In this document: piece by piece, positions 7,404 through 16,563 of the stretch
How the letters are laid out: every line of letters begins with the position of its first letter
How positions within the stretch are numbered: position 1 is the stretch's first letter
From: a virus
Virus record (IMG/VR): IMGVR_UViG_3300009506_000049
Span: 1-50,562 of that record
Reading direction: 5' to 3' (one strand)
DNA length: 50,562 nt
The notes under the pieces: model-generated
What the model was told of the DNA's origin: nothing
Database searches by the model: none
The model's input: only the letters and a program-made list of their open reading frames with translations
Program-made: the position numbers and the translations under genes

Positions 7404-7828
7404 GGCTCGTGGTACTTATTCTGCTCATGGCCCCGCTTTATGGTTATGCGGCGGAATATGGCCCATACACTGCCCACCTTAACCGGGTTATCGATGGTGA
7501 CACTGTCGTCCTCGATGTGGCGATATGGCCGGACCTAACCGAGCGCATATCGGTCAGGCTCGACGGGGTTAATGCCCCAGAGACCCATACCCACATCCTG
7601 TGCGAGAAGATAGCAGGACAAAAAGCCAAGCAGTTCACAGAGCAATGGATGAACAGCGCCGGCCAGCTAACGCTATCCGATGTGATGCTCGGAAAGTTCG
7701 CCGGGAGAGTACTCGGCAGGATATCGAATGGGGTAGAAGACCTAGGGGATGCCTTGCTGAGAGCCGGCCTTGCCAGGCCATATGACGGAGGCAAGCGGCA
7801 ACCATGGTGTACCGACAAAGATAACTAG
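7400..7828 (+). CDS. Exported thermonuclease (SNase) homologue
   Basis: The 142-residue protein has an N-terminal signal peptide (hydrophobic VVLILLMAPLYGYA, likely cut near residue 18) and a staphylococcal-nuclease domain: RVIDGDTVVL, RLDGVNAPETH and GKFAGRVLGRI include the conserved Arg, Glu and Arg of the active site. The enzyme hydrolyses DNA and RNA with calcium. Export to the periplasm is unusual for a phage nuclease; a role against incoming DNA or in nucleotide scavenging is only inference. Two cysteines (CEK and WCTDK) could form a disulfide. The start overlaps the vWA stop (ATGA). Confidence 0.85.
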   Translation: MRLVVLILLMAPLYGYAAEYGPYTAHLNRVIDGDTVVLDVAIWPDLTERISVRLDGVNAPETHTHILCEKIAGQKAKQFTEQWMNSAGQLTLSDVMLGKFAGRVLGRISNGVEDLGDALLRAGLARPYDGGKRQPWCTDKDN

Positions 7829-7883
7829 GCCCGAAAGTCCGGAAACTGTATATGTAAATAGACAAAGCATAGGAGAAATGACT

Positions 7884-8153
7884 ATGTTCATCGAAGTGCA
7901 TGAGGATGGAAGAGAAGTAATAATCGTCGCTGAAAAGGTGGTGGCTATCACTGCTTATCAATCCACAACAGGATCAACAAGCAAAATCGACTGTGATGGT
8001 GGACATGTCTATTACCCTGACGAGGAAAAGAATGTTCTGATAAGCATGCTGAGAAAGGCAAGACAGGAAGAAATCATCGTAGATGACAAGGTCAGCATCA
8101 TGGGGCCTGAGCTACCGGTGATTACGCCTGAAGATATAGAGTGTAAGCTATGA
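7884..8153 (+). CDS. Hypothetical protein, 89 aa
   Basis: A small mostly beta protein (MFIEVHEDGREVIIVAEKVV, then IDCDGGHVYYPDE) with an acidic C-terminus. AGGAG at 7871 fits ATG 7884 with 7-8 bases; an in-frame ATG at 7878 is too close. The stop overlaps the next start. Function unknown. Confidence 0.6.
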   Translation: MFIEVHEDGREVIIVAEKVVAITAYQSTTGSTSKIDCDGGHVYYPDEEKNVLISMLRKARQEEIIVDDKVSIMGPELPVITPEDIECKL

Positions 8154-8419
8154 GCGACCAGGATAAAAAAGAATACCGTATCGCCAGCAGCGATGAATTA
8201 GGTCCAATATTATGTGAAGTATTTGGCATTGAGGTAGAAAATCTTTATGAACTCAATATCAAGCTGAAAGCTGGGCATGATATTAAGATTTATGCCACAT
8301 ATCTAGGGGTTTTAAAGGAAGAAGGGGCAAGAGCGATAAAAGAATTCGTAAGTAAGAGGGAATACAAATTGGTCGCCAACGAAACGCACTGCGTGAAGGA
8401 AAAAAGTTCGATATTATAG
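8150..8419 (+). CDS. Hypothetical protein, 89 aa
   Basis: Helical and charged protein (ARAIKEFVSKREYKLVANE). It is translationally coupled to the previous gene by an ATGA overlap and is the last gene before the promoter of the structural operon. Function unknown. Confidence 0.6.
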   Translation: MSDQDKKEYRIASSDELGPILCEVFGIEVENLYELNIKLKAGHDIKIYATYLGVLKEEGARAIKEFVSKREYKLVANETHCVKEKSSIL

Positions 8420-8437
8420 ACAAGGAACCTTGACAGC

Positions 8438-8466
8438 GTGACGAAGTTGCGCATCCCTCCTATAAT
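8438..8466 (+). promoter_or_regulatory. Putative sigma-70 promoter for the portal gene
   Basis: A perfect TATAAT (8461-8466) lies 17 bases after GTGACG (8438-8443, four matches to TTGACA) and about 25 bases before the portal ribosome-binding site. A tempting TTGACA at 8430 is 25 bases from the -10 and is rejected as the -35. Confidence 0.55.
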
Positions 8467-8493
8467 ATCTGAAACCAGTGGGAGGGAAGCGCA

Positions 8494-9942
8494 ATGCCAG
8501 TCAACAGCGAACATCCGAGTTACACAAAGCGAAAGGATCAATGGATCCGCTGCCGAGATGCTGTAGAGGGTAGTGATGCCATCAAAAAGGCAGGGACAAA
8601 ATACCTCCCATCCCTAGAGGATATGGAAGAGTACGAGTACAACGCTTACAAGGGTAGAGCACTCTTCTACGGTGCTACAGGCCGCACTGTCCAGGGGCTC
8701 CTTGGAGCCATATTCCGCAAACAAGCACACCAAAAGTTTCCAGACCGTTATAAAGAGCTCATAGAATTCACCACCCAGAACGGTATGGATCTGGACCGCA
8801 CGGTCGCTAAAATCTCCAAGGAGGTGATCGGTACAGGGCGAGTCGGCATCCTGCTTGACGTCCACGGAGACAATGAGAAACGCGCATACGCCTCACTGTA
8901 CTCGGCAGACACTATTATCAACTGGGAATACAAGAAGATAGACAACAAGAAGACCCTGAGCATGGTGGTGCTACAGGAGAGGTATAAGACCAACCCGAAA
9001 GATGAATTCGACCATGAGAGCAAGGTGCAATACCGAGTACTGCGCCTGCTTGAGGGTAATAACGGGAAGCACTTCTACCAGCAGGATGTATACCGGAAAG
9101 ACGATGGCGCCAGGGATAATGATTGGCTTCCTGTTGCCGATATGAGAGTTATACCTACCCGGGCAAGCCTACCACTTGACCGAATCCCATTCATTTTCGT
9201 CAATCCATACGACCTCGATGGAGACACAGACAAACCGCTACTGCTCGACCTAGTTGATGCCAATATCAGCCACTACATCACTACGGCAGACCTCGAGCAT
9301 GGAGCTCACTATACCGCACTCCCAACCCCATGGGTGGCCGGCTTCCCAGCAGATACCAAGCTCAAGATTGGCTCATCCATAGCATGGGTTTCAGAGAAAA
9401 CTGATGCGAAGGCTTATTTTCTTGAATTCTCTGGTGCTGGACTTGGGTTCCTTGAGAACCGGTTAAGGAGCAAAGAGCAATACATGGCTGTACTCGGAGC
9501 CAGGCTACTTGAGAACACTAAAGCTGGAGTTGAAGCTGCAGATACCGTAAGGCTCAGGGCATCAGGGGATAGCGGATCGCTGACCGCGGTATCGAAGAAC
9601 CTGAGTGAAGCGGTTGAGACGATGCTGCGCATCATGGTCTGGTGGTCCATGGGTGATGCGGTAATGAAAGAGATAGAATACCAGCTCAATACCGACTTTA
9701 TCGATTCTAGGCTTGGGCCGCAGGAATTGACAGCCCTCGTACAAGCATTCCAGGGCGGGAGCATCAGCCAAGATACCTTCCTGTTCAACCTTAAGCGTGG
9801 AGAACTCCTACCTGACGGACGGACAGTCGAGGATGAAAAAGCGCTACTCGATATGGGTAATGGTCCTACAGAACCATCGATGCGTAAGCCTCCGGTTTTA
9901 GTCCCAGTAAAATCCCCAGAACAACCTTCTAGCCAGAGCTGA
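8494..9942 (+). CDS. Portal protein (DUF4055 family)
   Basis: The 482-residue protein matches the DUF4055 portal family in length and pattern: YLPSLEDMEEYEYNAYKGRA near the start, a central domain with LDRIPFIFVNPYDLDG, the helical segment ENTKAGVEAADTVRLRASGD and a C-terminal IDSRLGPQELTALVQAFQGG module. Portals form the dodecameric DNA entry channel at one capsid vertex and dock the terminase and neck. GGAGGG precedes ATG 8494. No terminase gene is seen upstream, which is atypical because the terminase usually sits directly before the portal. Confidence 0.85.
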   Translation: MPVNSEHPSYTKRKDQWIRCRDAVEGSDAIKKAGTKYLPSLEDMEEYEYNAYKGRALFYGATGRTVQGLLGAIFRKQAHQKFPDRYKELIEFTTQNGMDLDRTVAKISKEVIGTGRVGILLDVHGDNEKRAYASLYSADTIINWEYKKIDNKKTLSMVVLQERYKTNPKDEFDHESKVQYRVLRLLEGNNGKHFYQQDVYRKDDGARDNDWLPVADMRVIPTRASLPLDRIPFIFVNPYDLDGDTDKPLLLDLVDANISHYITTADLEHGAHYTALPTPWVAGFPADTKLKIGSSIAWVSEKTDAKAYFLEFSGAGLGFLENRLRSKEQYMAVLGARLLENTKAGVEAADTVRLRASGDSGSLTAVSKNLSEAVETMLRIMVWWSMGDAVMKEIEYQLNTDFIDSRLGPQELTALVQAFQGGSISQDTFLFNLKRGELLPDGRTVEDEKALLDMGNGPTEPSMRKPPVLVPVKSPEQPSSQS

Positions 9943-10292
9943 CCAGGCTAAAGATATTGCTATTACCGACAATGCACATGGTACCTGGTGTTATGTCCCT
10001 GTATGTGCCCGGTGGTGCATGATGATTCTATCCGGCTGTGATTAATCCACCTATTTCAATAGGTTGTGTGGTAGATATTGCGATCGATGGTCTGGAAAGT
10101 AAGAAATGTTACTCACAGGTAAGAAATTTTACCTTTCATGAGCTAGGAAACCATGAATTTCACCGAGGTATTGCTCATTACTGCCAGGCGCCATGAATGT
10201 CTCCTAGTGTTGATATGTTAATCATGGTTAATCATGGTCTATTCTTCTTCTAATAGTTTACAGCGAGTTAACCTACCCACAGGAACCGCATA
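9943..10292 (+). other. 350-bp non-coding gap rich in small repeats
   Basis: No convincing gene. It holds several small inverted repeats: CCTATT/AATAGG, two successive hairpins of the form GTAA-6-TTAC near 10100-10137, and TTCATG/CATGAA. It also has a tandem repeat of TTAATCATGG near 10217-10236. No clear promoter or terminator was found. The size is notable in an otherwise packed genome, between two genes that normally abut. Confidence 0.6.
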
Positions 10293-13200
10293 ATGGCTAA
10301 CGCTACAACCCGCATCGCTGATGCCCTAACGAAACATGGAATTGACCTGCTCAGGGTCGAGGCTGGGCTCAGAAAAAAAATCATCAAGATGATCAACGAG
10401 TTAGAAGCTGATTATATCAAGGCGATATACAAGTTCGATCCAACTACACCAACAGCCATCAGCGCTAAGCTCAAGCAGCTTGACATACTCATAGCATCCA
10501 CCGGTAAAACCACTGTGGAAGCATACCAATCTATGCACGACTCCCTGCAGAAAGACCTCATGAAGATGGTGGAGGCTGAGGCAAAGAATACTGCCAATAC
10601 TATCAATAGGATAATCCATGTAGAGTTAGCTAGTGTCCGGCTAAACAAGAACGTCCTGCAGCACCTGGTAGATGGAACGCTGATTGAGGGGGCGCCATCT
10701 GCAGACTGGTGGAAGAAAGCTGACGAACAGATGCGGTTTGACTTCGAGCGCATCATGCGAAACGGCATCCTAACAGGTAAATCTGTGCCTGAGCTTGTGC
10801 GTGATGTGCGCGGCACCGCTGCCAACGGCTTCAAGGATGGAATCATGCAGGCGAAGCGATACCAAGCAGAGCGCTTGGTTAGATCGTCAGGTATGGCTGT
10901 AGTGAACAAGGCCAGGCTGCATACCTATGAGGCGAACAGTGATGTAATCAAGGGGATCCAGGTGCTTGCTACATTGGACTCCCATACCAGCGATATATGC
11001 AAAGCGCTTGACGGTCAGGCATGGTCCCTGGACTACAAACCTCTCCCGGGTACCCAATTCGAGTGGCCAGGCGAGCCTCCATACCACTGGAATTGCCGCA
11101 CTACCACCCTGCCGGTTCTAAAGTCATGGGATGAACTGTCTGGAACAAAGGATCCGGTCATCCGGGCAAAGCTGAAGAAGCATCGGCCGCACAAGAGCAT
11201 CCGCGCATCCATGGATGGTGGTGTGAGCGGAGACATGAACTACGGTGAGTGGCTGAAGACGAAAGACACCGGCATCCTTGACCCGGGCAAGAACCTCGCC
11301 TACAAAATCCTCGGGAAGACCAAATACGCACTCTGGAAGGATGGCAAGATCGGCATGACCGACCTCATCAGCCAGACCCATAATCCGATGACAGTCGACC
11401 AGCTGGTCGCCAAGGTCGCTGGCAAGGAAGCACAACAGGCGATCGCCACAGAAGCGCTGGCAATCAAGAATGCCACCACTACTGAGGCGGCGGCCACAGC
11501 AGCCAAGCAGGAAGCCATAGCCAAGGCGCAGGCTGCACAGAAGGGCCTCACCAAGGAAGTGGGAGCTAAACAACTAGAGCGCAGCGTGACGAAGGCAAAG
11601 GAAACCGCTGCAGCTATGCAAATAGACGAGATCAAGTCGAATGGAAAAGTGCTGGAGAAGAAAGCCCTCAAACACCTTGAATCCACCGGACAAGCAGCGC
11701 AATACACTCCGTCCAAGCTACTCGCGAAAGTCAAAGAGGATGCCGCTGTCCTCCAGAAGAAAGCCGGCGATGCAGCAGCCCTCACCAAGTACAAGAAATC
11801 CGTGCTGGCCGGGACGAAACCCCCGCAATACGCGCAGGCGGTATACGATAATCTAGACGACGTCTCGAAGAAGGCGATCGACGATGTGATCGCTGCAGCG
11901 AAAGCCAAGGAGGTGGCAGCTGCTGTCGCGAAGGAGGCTGAAGTAGCCAAGGTAGCGGCCAACCAGAAGGCTGGTGTGAAGCTCGCTGAGCTGGCTGACG
12001 GTAAAGGCAAGAAACTCGAGGTGAAAGCCTTCCAGAAGCTCAAGGGAACCATCGACTCCAAGACACAGGCATCCGAATTCCTCAAGCAGGTCCAGGATGA
12101 AGCAGCAATCATGCAGGAGAAGGCATCGAAGGCAGCTGCCATCACCAAGTATAAGCAGGCAAAGATCGCCGGGAAGAAGGTACCTCCGTATGCACAGAAA
12201 GCCTACGATTCACTTGAAGATGCCGACAAAATCCTAGTCAACGATGCCATCTTGGGCAAGAAAACAGCTGCTACTGCCACAAAAACCCTTGAGGAAACGA
12301 AGAAAACAGCAAAAGTGTTCGCGCCAACAGATAGTAAATACTATGCGAGCAAGGCAGACGAGATAGCTGGCCTAACTAAGAACATAAATGAAGATGATGC
12401 CATGTATCAGGTGGAACTCTTCCTTCAGGATGAGGGTGATCCATTAGCGGTAAAGGCAGCCAAAGAAGTAATGAGCGAGGTAGATGTCAATAATACAGAC
12501 CCGATAACCATCCTAGAGCACATCTCAGCCAAAGTGAATGCTCAGCTTGAGCATGCAGCGCAAGGAGCTGTGAGCGTAGCTGAGGCTCAAGCATCTGCCG
12601 AGGCGGCCATGAAAGGCGAATTAGACCTTAAGGACTTCAAGAAAATCGGCGACCAGGCAGGATCTAACTGGGGTGGGCTGTATAAGAACACCATCACTAA
12701 GGAAGACTGGTACGTCAAGGTTCCTGCGAGCGAGAATATCGCCAGGAATGAGGTTCTGGCCAATAAGCTCTATGAGAAAGCCGGCATCTCAGTACCAGAT
12801 GTGCGCCTGATCAAGACTGAGAAAGGTACCGGAGTAGCATCGAAGATTATTAAGGGTTTAAAGCGAGGAACAGATTCCCAGTTCGCGAAAGGAGCCTATG
12901 ATGGGCTGGATGATGGATTCGCTGTGGATGCGTGGCTGGGGAACTGGGACGTTGCCGGGGCGAACATGGACAACTTATTGGTAAAAGGTGGGAAGGCATA
13001 CCGTATCGATAATGGTGGTGCGCTACTCTATCGCGCCCAGGGAGCACCGAAAGGTACTGCATTCGGCAAAGTGGTCAACGAGATCGACACTTTGCGCGAT
13101 GCATCAAGGAACCCTCAAACCGCAAAAGCATTCCAGAAGCTCACAAAGGCTCAGCTGAAGGCATCCGTGAAGCGTGTGACCAGCATCAGTGACGATGAAA

Positions 13201-14978
13201 TACGCGCCATGGTCCATGAATACGGACCAGCCGACCAGAAGATGGCAGACGACCTGGCAGACACGCTTATCGAGCGCAAGCGCTACCTGGCCAAGGAGTT
13301 CGACACAGTAGAGAAGGCAATGCCGCCACCGGCAAGCGCAAAAGAGCTTATTGATACCACCGATCTTGAGAAGATACGTATCTCCAGGGGTAACGGATAT
13401 GCGATACCCACCGACGGTGGTGAAATAGAGGATCAGAGTGTTCTCATTTGGCAGGAGTTCGATGATAGCGGAAAGATAGTAACCAGGGCATCATTCAAGG
13501 TGCGCGGGGAAGGTATAAAGAAGATGCAAGAGGTTACACAGGCCGGCAGAACCATCACCCAGAGCATCAATGAAGAGGCGAGCACCCTAGATAGCAAGAT
13601 CATACAAACCCTGAAAGGCGCGAAAACAAACGCCACCAGCATCAGGATCAAGGACATCCAGCGAGCCCGGGAAGCGAAGATGCTGCACCGGGAAATGGTC
13701 GACAAGCTCGATGATCTGACGAAGAAGGGCTATTACACCAAGGCGCAATCGACAGCCATCAAGAAGAGCTATAAGGAATGGATGGATGAGATGGATAATA
13801 TCGCCAATACCGACGACGGACTACCGATCAGGTTCAAGAAGGCAGGGCTGTTCAAGGCGCCAGCCCACCCAGAGCCAAAACAGATCCAAGTAAACCCCAA
13901 CGTAAAATACAAATTCCACAAAACTCAGGCTGTATATCATGATGCAAAGATAGAAAACGGCTACATTCACCGAAAAAATACCATAAACAGAACATTCGGT
14001 ATCGCTCAAGAAGGTGACATCGATGGTGCTCAGGTCAGATATATTCGCTCAGAGAAGAGCGTAGAGAACTTCTTTGCCAACCTGGATACGGTTGAAATCA
14101 AAGTACCAGGCGGTGACAAAGAGGCGGCAAATAGGATAATGGAAACCATCAACAAGCTGGGGCTGGATAACCATCGAGCATCCGCGGCCGATATGGAAGA
14201 GCTCTACCTGCAGCAAATAGCATATCTCCATGGTGAAGATGTGTCGGCCATTATGAGGACGTATACCGATCAGAGCCTCCGTATAACCGAGCTCAAGAAA
14301 ACGCTGAGCAAGGCGATTGGCAGAAATATCACATCGTTGCCTGAGTACAATCCTGCAGGGGTCAGGCAGGCATACCAAGCCGGCCGGCGCCTTCGCTATA
14401 GGCCAGACCTAGTTGGACCTGGTTGGAACAAATTCGAGCAGAACATGGTCATAGCGCACGCTGAATACAGCGGCGATATGGCAAAGTCAGTGGACCGCAT
14501 CCTATCGAGCGGTGGAATGCTCACCCCAACAACCGACAAGCTTCGCAGGGGGATCGAGCTACACGGCATGTCACCGGAATCAGATATGGGTACCGGTGGA
14601 GCCAGCTACTTCTTCACCAGGATCAAAACACGCCAATCAGCAACTAACACCATAGGGTATATCTTCAAACCGAGAGCACTGAAGAGGATGGATGCCATCT
14701 CATATAGCGGAGATATGTATGGGAGGGTAACCGGAAGCACAGTGAGGGATTATCGCGTAACTGACATCAACAAACTCTATAACCTCTCAAATCATGCGTC
14801 AAATGAGACAATATTCAAGAACGGGGTGTCGCTATTCGACGATCTTGAGGCTATTGTGGTAAGAACTGAGGGCGAGCGGAAAGATGTGATCGCTGTCTTC
14901 AAAAAACACGGATACACAATCCTGCCAGACGGACGTAAAGTCGCTGACGTGGTGAAGGTGTCCGGGGAGGTTTTGTAA
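10293..14978 (+). CDS. Minor head protein (SPP1 gp7/Mu F-like) with kinase-like fusion
   Basis: This 1561-residue protein starts with a phage head-morphogenesis domain (about residues 1-290) ending in DSHTSDICKALDGQAW (229-244) and EPPYHWNCRTTTLPV (261-275), the hallmark of SPP1 gp7/Mu F-type minor head proteins, which are usually only 250-450 residues. Residues 370-690 are an Ala/Lys-rich helical region with two tandem repeats about 120 residues apart (EDAAVLQKKA and DEAAIMQEKA, both followed by TKYK and PPYAQ). Residues 785-945 resemble a HipA/PI3K-like kinase: WYVKVP (Lys near 808), a catalytic-loop-like GNWDVAGANMDN (882-893) and YRIDNGGALLY (903-913). The last 360 residues form another domain of uncertain identity; an ADP-ribosyltransferase-like fold is possible but unproven. 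It may be packaged and injected with the DNA. AGGA lies upstream of ATG 10293. Confidence 0.85.
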   Translation: MANATTRIADALTKHGIDLLRVEAGLRKKIIKMINELEADYIKAIYKFDPTTPTAISAKLKQLDILIASTGKTTVEAYQSMHDSLQKDLMKMVEAEAKNTANTINRIIHVELASVRLNKNVLQHLVDGTLIEGAPSADWWKKADEQMRFDFERIMRNGILTGKSVPELVRDVRGTAANGFKDGIMQAKRYQAERLVRSSGMAVVNKARLHTYEANSDVIKGIQVLATLDSHTSDICKALDGQAWSLDYKPLPGTQFEWPGEPPYHWNCRTTTLPVLKSWDELSGTKDPVIRAKLKKHRPHKSIRASMDGGVSGDMNYGEWLKTKDTGILDPGKNLAYKILGKTKYALWKDGKIGMTDLISQTHNPMTVDQLVAKVAGKEAQQAIATEALAIKNATTTEAAATAAKQEAIAKAQAAQKGLTKEVGAKQLERSVTKAKETAAAMQIDEIKSNGKVLEKKALKHLESTGQAAQYTPSKLLAKVKEDAAVLQKKAGDAAALTKYKKSVLAGTKPPQYAQAVYDNLDDVSKKAIDDVIAAAKAKEVAAAVAKEAEVAKVAANQKAGVKLAELADGKGKKLEVKAFQKLKGTIDSKTQASEFLKQVQDEAAIMQEKASKAAAITKYKQAKIAGKKVPPYAQKAYDSLEDADKILVNDAILGKKTAATATKTLEETKKTAKVFAPTDSKYYASKADEIAGLTKNINEDDAMYQVELFLQDEGDPLAVKAAKEVMSEVDVNNTDPITILEHISAKVNAQLEHAAQGAVSVAEAQASAEAAMKGELDLKDFKKIGDQAGSNWGGLYKNTITKEDWYVKVPASENIARNEVLANKLYEKAGISVPDVRLIKTEKGTGVASKIIKGLKRGTDSQFAKGAYDGLDDGFAVDAWLGNWDVAGANMDNLLVKGGKAYRIDNGGALLYRAQGAPKGTAFGKVVNEIDTLRDASRNPQTAKAFQKLTKAQLKASVKRVTSISDDEIRAMVHEYGPADQKMADDLADTLIERKRYLAKEFDTVEKAMPPPASAKELIDTTDLEKIRISRGNGYAIPTDGGEIEDQSVLIWQEFDDSGKIVTRASFKVRGEGIKKMQEVTQAGRTITQSINEEASTLDSKIIQTLKGAKTNATSIRIKDIQRAREAKMLHREMVDKLDDLTKKGYYTKAQSTAIKKSYKEWMDEMDNIANTDDGLPIRFKKAGLFKAPAHPEPKQIQVNPNVKYKFHKTQAVYHDAKIENGYIHRKNTINRTFGIAQEGDIDGAQVRYIRSEKSVENFFANLDTVEIKVPGGDKEAANRIMETINKLGLDNHRASAADMEELYLQQIAYLHGEDVSAIMRTYTDQSLRITELKKTLSKAIGRNITSLPEYNPAGVRQAYQAGRRLRYRPDLVGPGWNKFEQNMVIAHAEYSGDMAKSVDRILSSGGMLTPTTDKLRRGIELHGMSPESDMGTGGASYFFTRIKTRQSATNTIGYIFKPRALKRMDAISYSGDMYGRVTGSTVRDYRVTDINKLYNLSNHASNETIFKNGVSLFDDLEAIVVRTEGERKDVIAVFKKHGYTILPDGRKVADVVKVSGEVL

Positions 14979-15286
14979 TGCACATAGCAGAAGCTATTGA
15001 CCAGGGGATGAAGTTTAAGCTCATCCTACAGGACGGATCCACTGTCCAAATCAGCGACCTTTACTCCATCGATGGGGTGCTGGTGGCCGTGAGCGGAGCC
15101 TGGTGTGACCCGATGTACTTTGGGCACCCATTTCACACCCTGGCAGGAAAGGTGGCCGGAGATGGTCCGTGGATGGTTGATGGGGTGATCATTGACGAGG
15201 ATACCAGCAAGCGTGACAAGGCTCTCTGCGATAGTAAGAAGGGGTTGGAGATGGCTAAGCTATACTTAAAGGAGCATGCAGGGTAG
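14978..15286 (+). CDS. Hypothetical protein, 102 aa
   Basis: A small protein with beta-rich N-terminus (LILQDGSTVQISDLYSIDG) and an acidic helical end. It starts inside the stop of the giant head protein (TAATG) after a strong GGGGAGG, so it is translationally coupled to a structural gene. Function unknown. Confidence 0.65.
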   Translation: MHIAEAIDQGMKFKLILQDGSTVQISDLYSIDGVLVAVSGAWCDPMYFGHPFHTLAGKVAGDGPWMVDGVIIDEDTSKRDKALCDSKKGLEMAKLYLKEHAG

Positions 15287-15304
15287 ATATAACCGGAGGA
15301 TACC

Positions 15305-15808
15305 ATGAGTTTGATGGAGAGATACGCAAGATTGTTCGCCGATCATCATCATGCAGTAATAAACCAACGAAGAAAATATACCGGGGAACCCTACATCATG
15401 CACCCAGCTGCAGTTGCCAAGATCGTGAAAAGCGTTCCCCATACCCAAGAAATGGTAGCCGCAGCATGGCTTCATGACACGGTTGAAGACACCGAGGCTA
15501 CCCTGGTAGATATTAATCATTACTTTGGTCCAGATGTAACGATGTTGGTCGAAATGTTGACAGATGTTAGCCGGCCGGATGATGGTAACAGGGCGGCACG
15601 AAAGGCGATCGACCTCGAGCATACATCATTAGCATCGCCGGAGGCTCAGACTATCAAGCTGGCAGACCTAATTGATAACTCGAGAAGTATCGTCGAGAGA
15701 GATCCTGGATTCGCGAAAATCTACCTTGCAGAGAAAGCCAAGCTCCTTGAAGTATTAACAGAAGGAGATTCAACGCTTTACGCTATGGCAATGAAATTTA
15801 CGATGTAA
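15305..15808 (+). CDS. HD-domain (p)ppGpp hydrolase, SpoT/MESH1-like
   Basis: The 167-residue protein has the small alarmone hydrolase pattern: a HxxxxxQRRKYTGEPY stretch then HPAAVA (His 33), AWLHDTVEDT (His 57, Asp 58, Glu 61, Asp 62) and IKLADLIDN (117-125, with Asp 121). These supply the metal ligands and catalytic acids of RelA/SpoT-type HD hydrolases, which remove the 3-prime pyrophosphate of (p)ppGpp. No synthetase or regulatory domain follows, so it is a stand-alone hydrolase of MESH1 size. It could lower alarmone levels during infection or counter a toxic alarmone synthetase; that is inference. A strong GGAGG precedes the ATG. Confidence 0.85.
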   Translation: MSLMERYARLFADHHHAVINQRRKYTGEPYIMHPAAVAKIVKSVPHTQEMVAAAWLHDTVEDTEATLVDINHYFGPDVTMLVEMLTDVSRPDDGNRAARKAIDLEHTSLASPEAQTIKLADLIDNSRSIVERDPGFAKIYLAEKAKLLEVLTEGDSTLYAMAMKFTM

Positions 15809-15873
15809 AAAGTGGATGGTACTAGACACTTGTGCTATTGTTTCCCATGAATATTCACATAGGACGGGGAACG

Positions 15874-16317
15874 ATGAAAACACTCACAGAAATAAGGGTC
15901 ACAATGGCTGGCATGGCCGGCTTGCTAGCGAAGATAAGCGCAACAACCGCTGATGAAGAAATCCAAGATCAGATACATTCCGCGCTAACCGATTGGTGCA
16001 AGATAAGCTATTGGCGAGCAGAGCTCGGCCCAGCTGGTAATACCACCATCACCCCCCCAGACCAGAGCACCAAACATCAATGCTATTACCTGCAGGATAG
16101 GCGCAGCTACTGCGGCAACGATATTCTGTGGTGGCGCAAGGGTGGCGGATATACCACCAGCCTTAGCGATGCAGCCACCTTTACTCACGAAGAGGCATAC
16201 GCACAAAACCGCAGCAGAGAAACAGATATCCCATGGCCAGTCCAGCAAGCAGAGGTCATTAGTATCCCTGTAGTGGATATGCAAATCACCAAGCCATCAT
16301 GCCCGGGAGGTGAGTAA
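15874..16317 (+). CDS. Hypothetical protein, 147 aa
   Basis: Not recognised. It has helical N-terminal residues 1-45, then an aromatic and cysteine-containing section (KHQCYYLQDRRSYCGNDILW) followed by GGGYTTSLSDAATFTHEEAY. The latter resembles the phage pattern in which a small beta sheet displays a W..GG.GYT..l..A..F..EEA motif. ATG 15874 has GGGGA upstream and is favoured over 15832. The stop overlaps the next start. Confidence 0.6.
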   Translation: MKTLTEIRVTMAGMAGLLAKISATTADEEIQDQIHSALTDWCKISYWRAELGPAGNTTITPPDQSTKHQCYYLQDRRSYCGNDILWWRKGGGYTTSLSDAATFTHEEAYAQNRSRETDIPWPVQQAEVISIPVVDMQITKPSCPGGE

Positions 16318-16529
16318 TGCCGCGGGTAATAATATCGAAAGAAGTCCATGAAAAGATAGAAGAGCTTGCCATCGGGACGCTTGATGATTCTGATACCATA
16401 TTCCATGCAGACGGGAGCATAGAAATCTTGGTGGAAGATGATATCTATGAGGCGATAACAGTAGAAGGTAAGGATCACGACACGGTTCTAAGAGAGCTTC
16501 TAGGGGTACAAGAGAAGAAACTACATTAG
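16317..16529 (+). CDS. Small acidic hypothetical protein, 70 aa
   Basis: Helix plus strands (VIISKEVHEKIEELAIG, then SIEILVEDDIYEAI). The TAATG overlap with the previous gene and GGAGGTGAG upstream support the start. Function unknown. Confidence 0.55.
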   Translation: MPRVIISKEVHEKIEELAIGTLDDSDTIFHADGSIEILVEDDIYEAITVEGKDHDTVLRELLGVQEKKLH

Positions 16530-16563
16530 GCGCCATATGGTAGCGCTTAACAGGAGGTGTGCC

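Noticed and set aside
8430-8435. TTGACA as the -35 box of the portal promoter
   Set aside because: It lies 25 bases before TATAAT, far outside the 16-18 range; GTGACG at 8438 gives 17.
11300-12148. 282-codon minus-strand frame
   Set aside because: It is a mirror of the Ala/Lys repeat region of the head protein; low complexity and no start signal.
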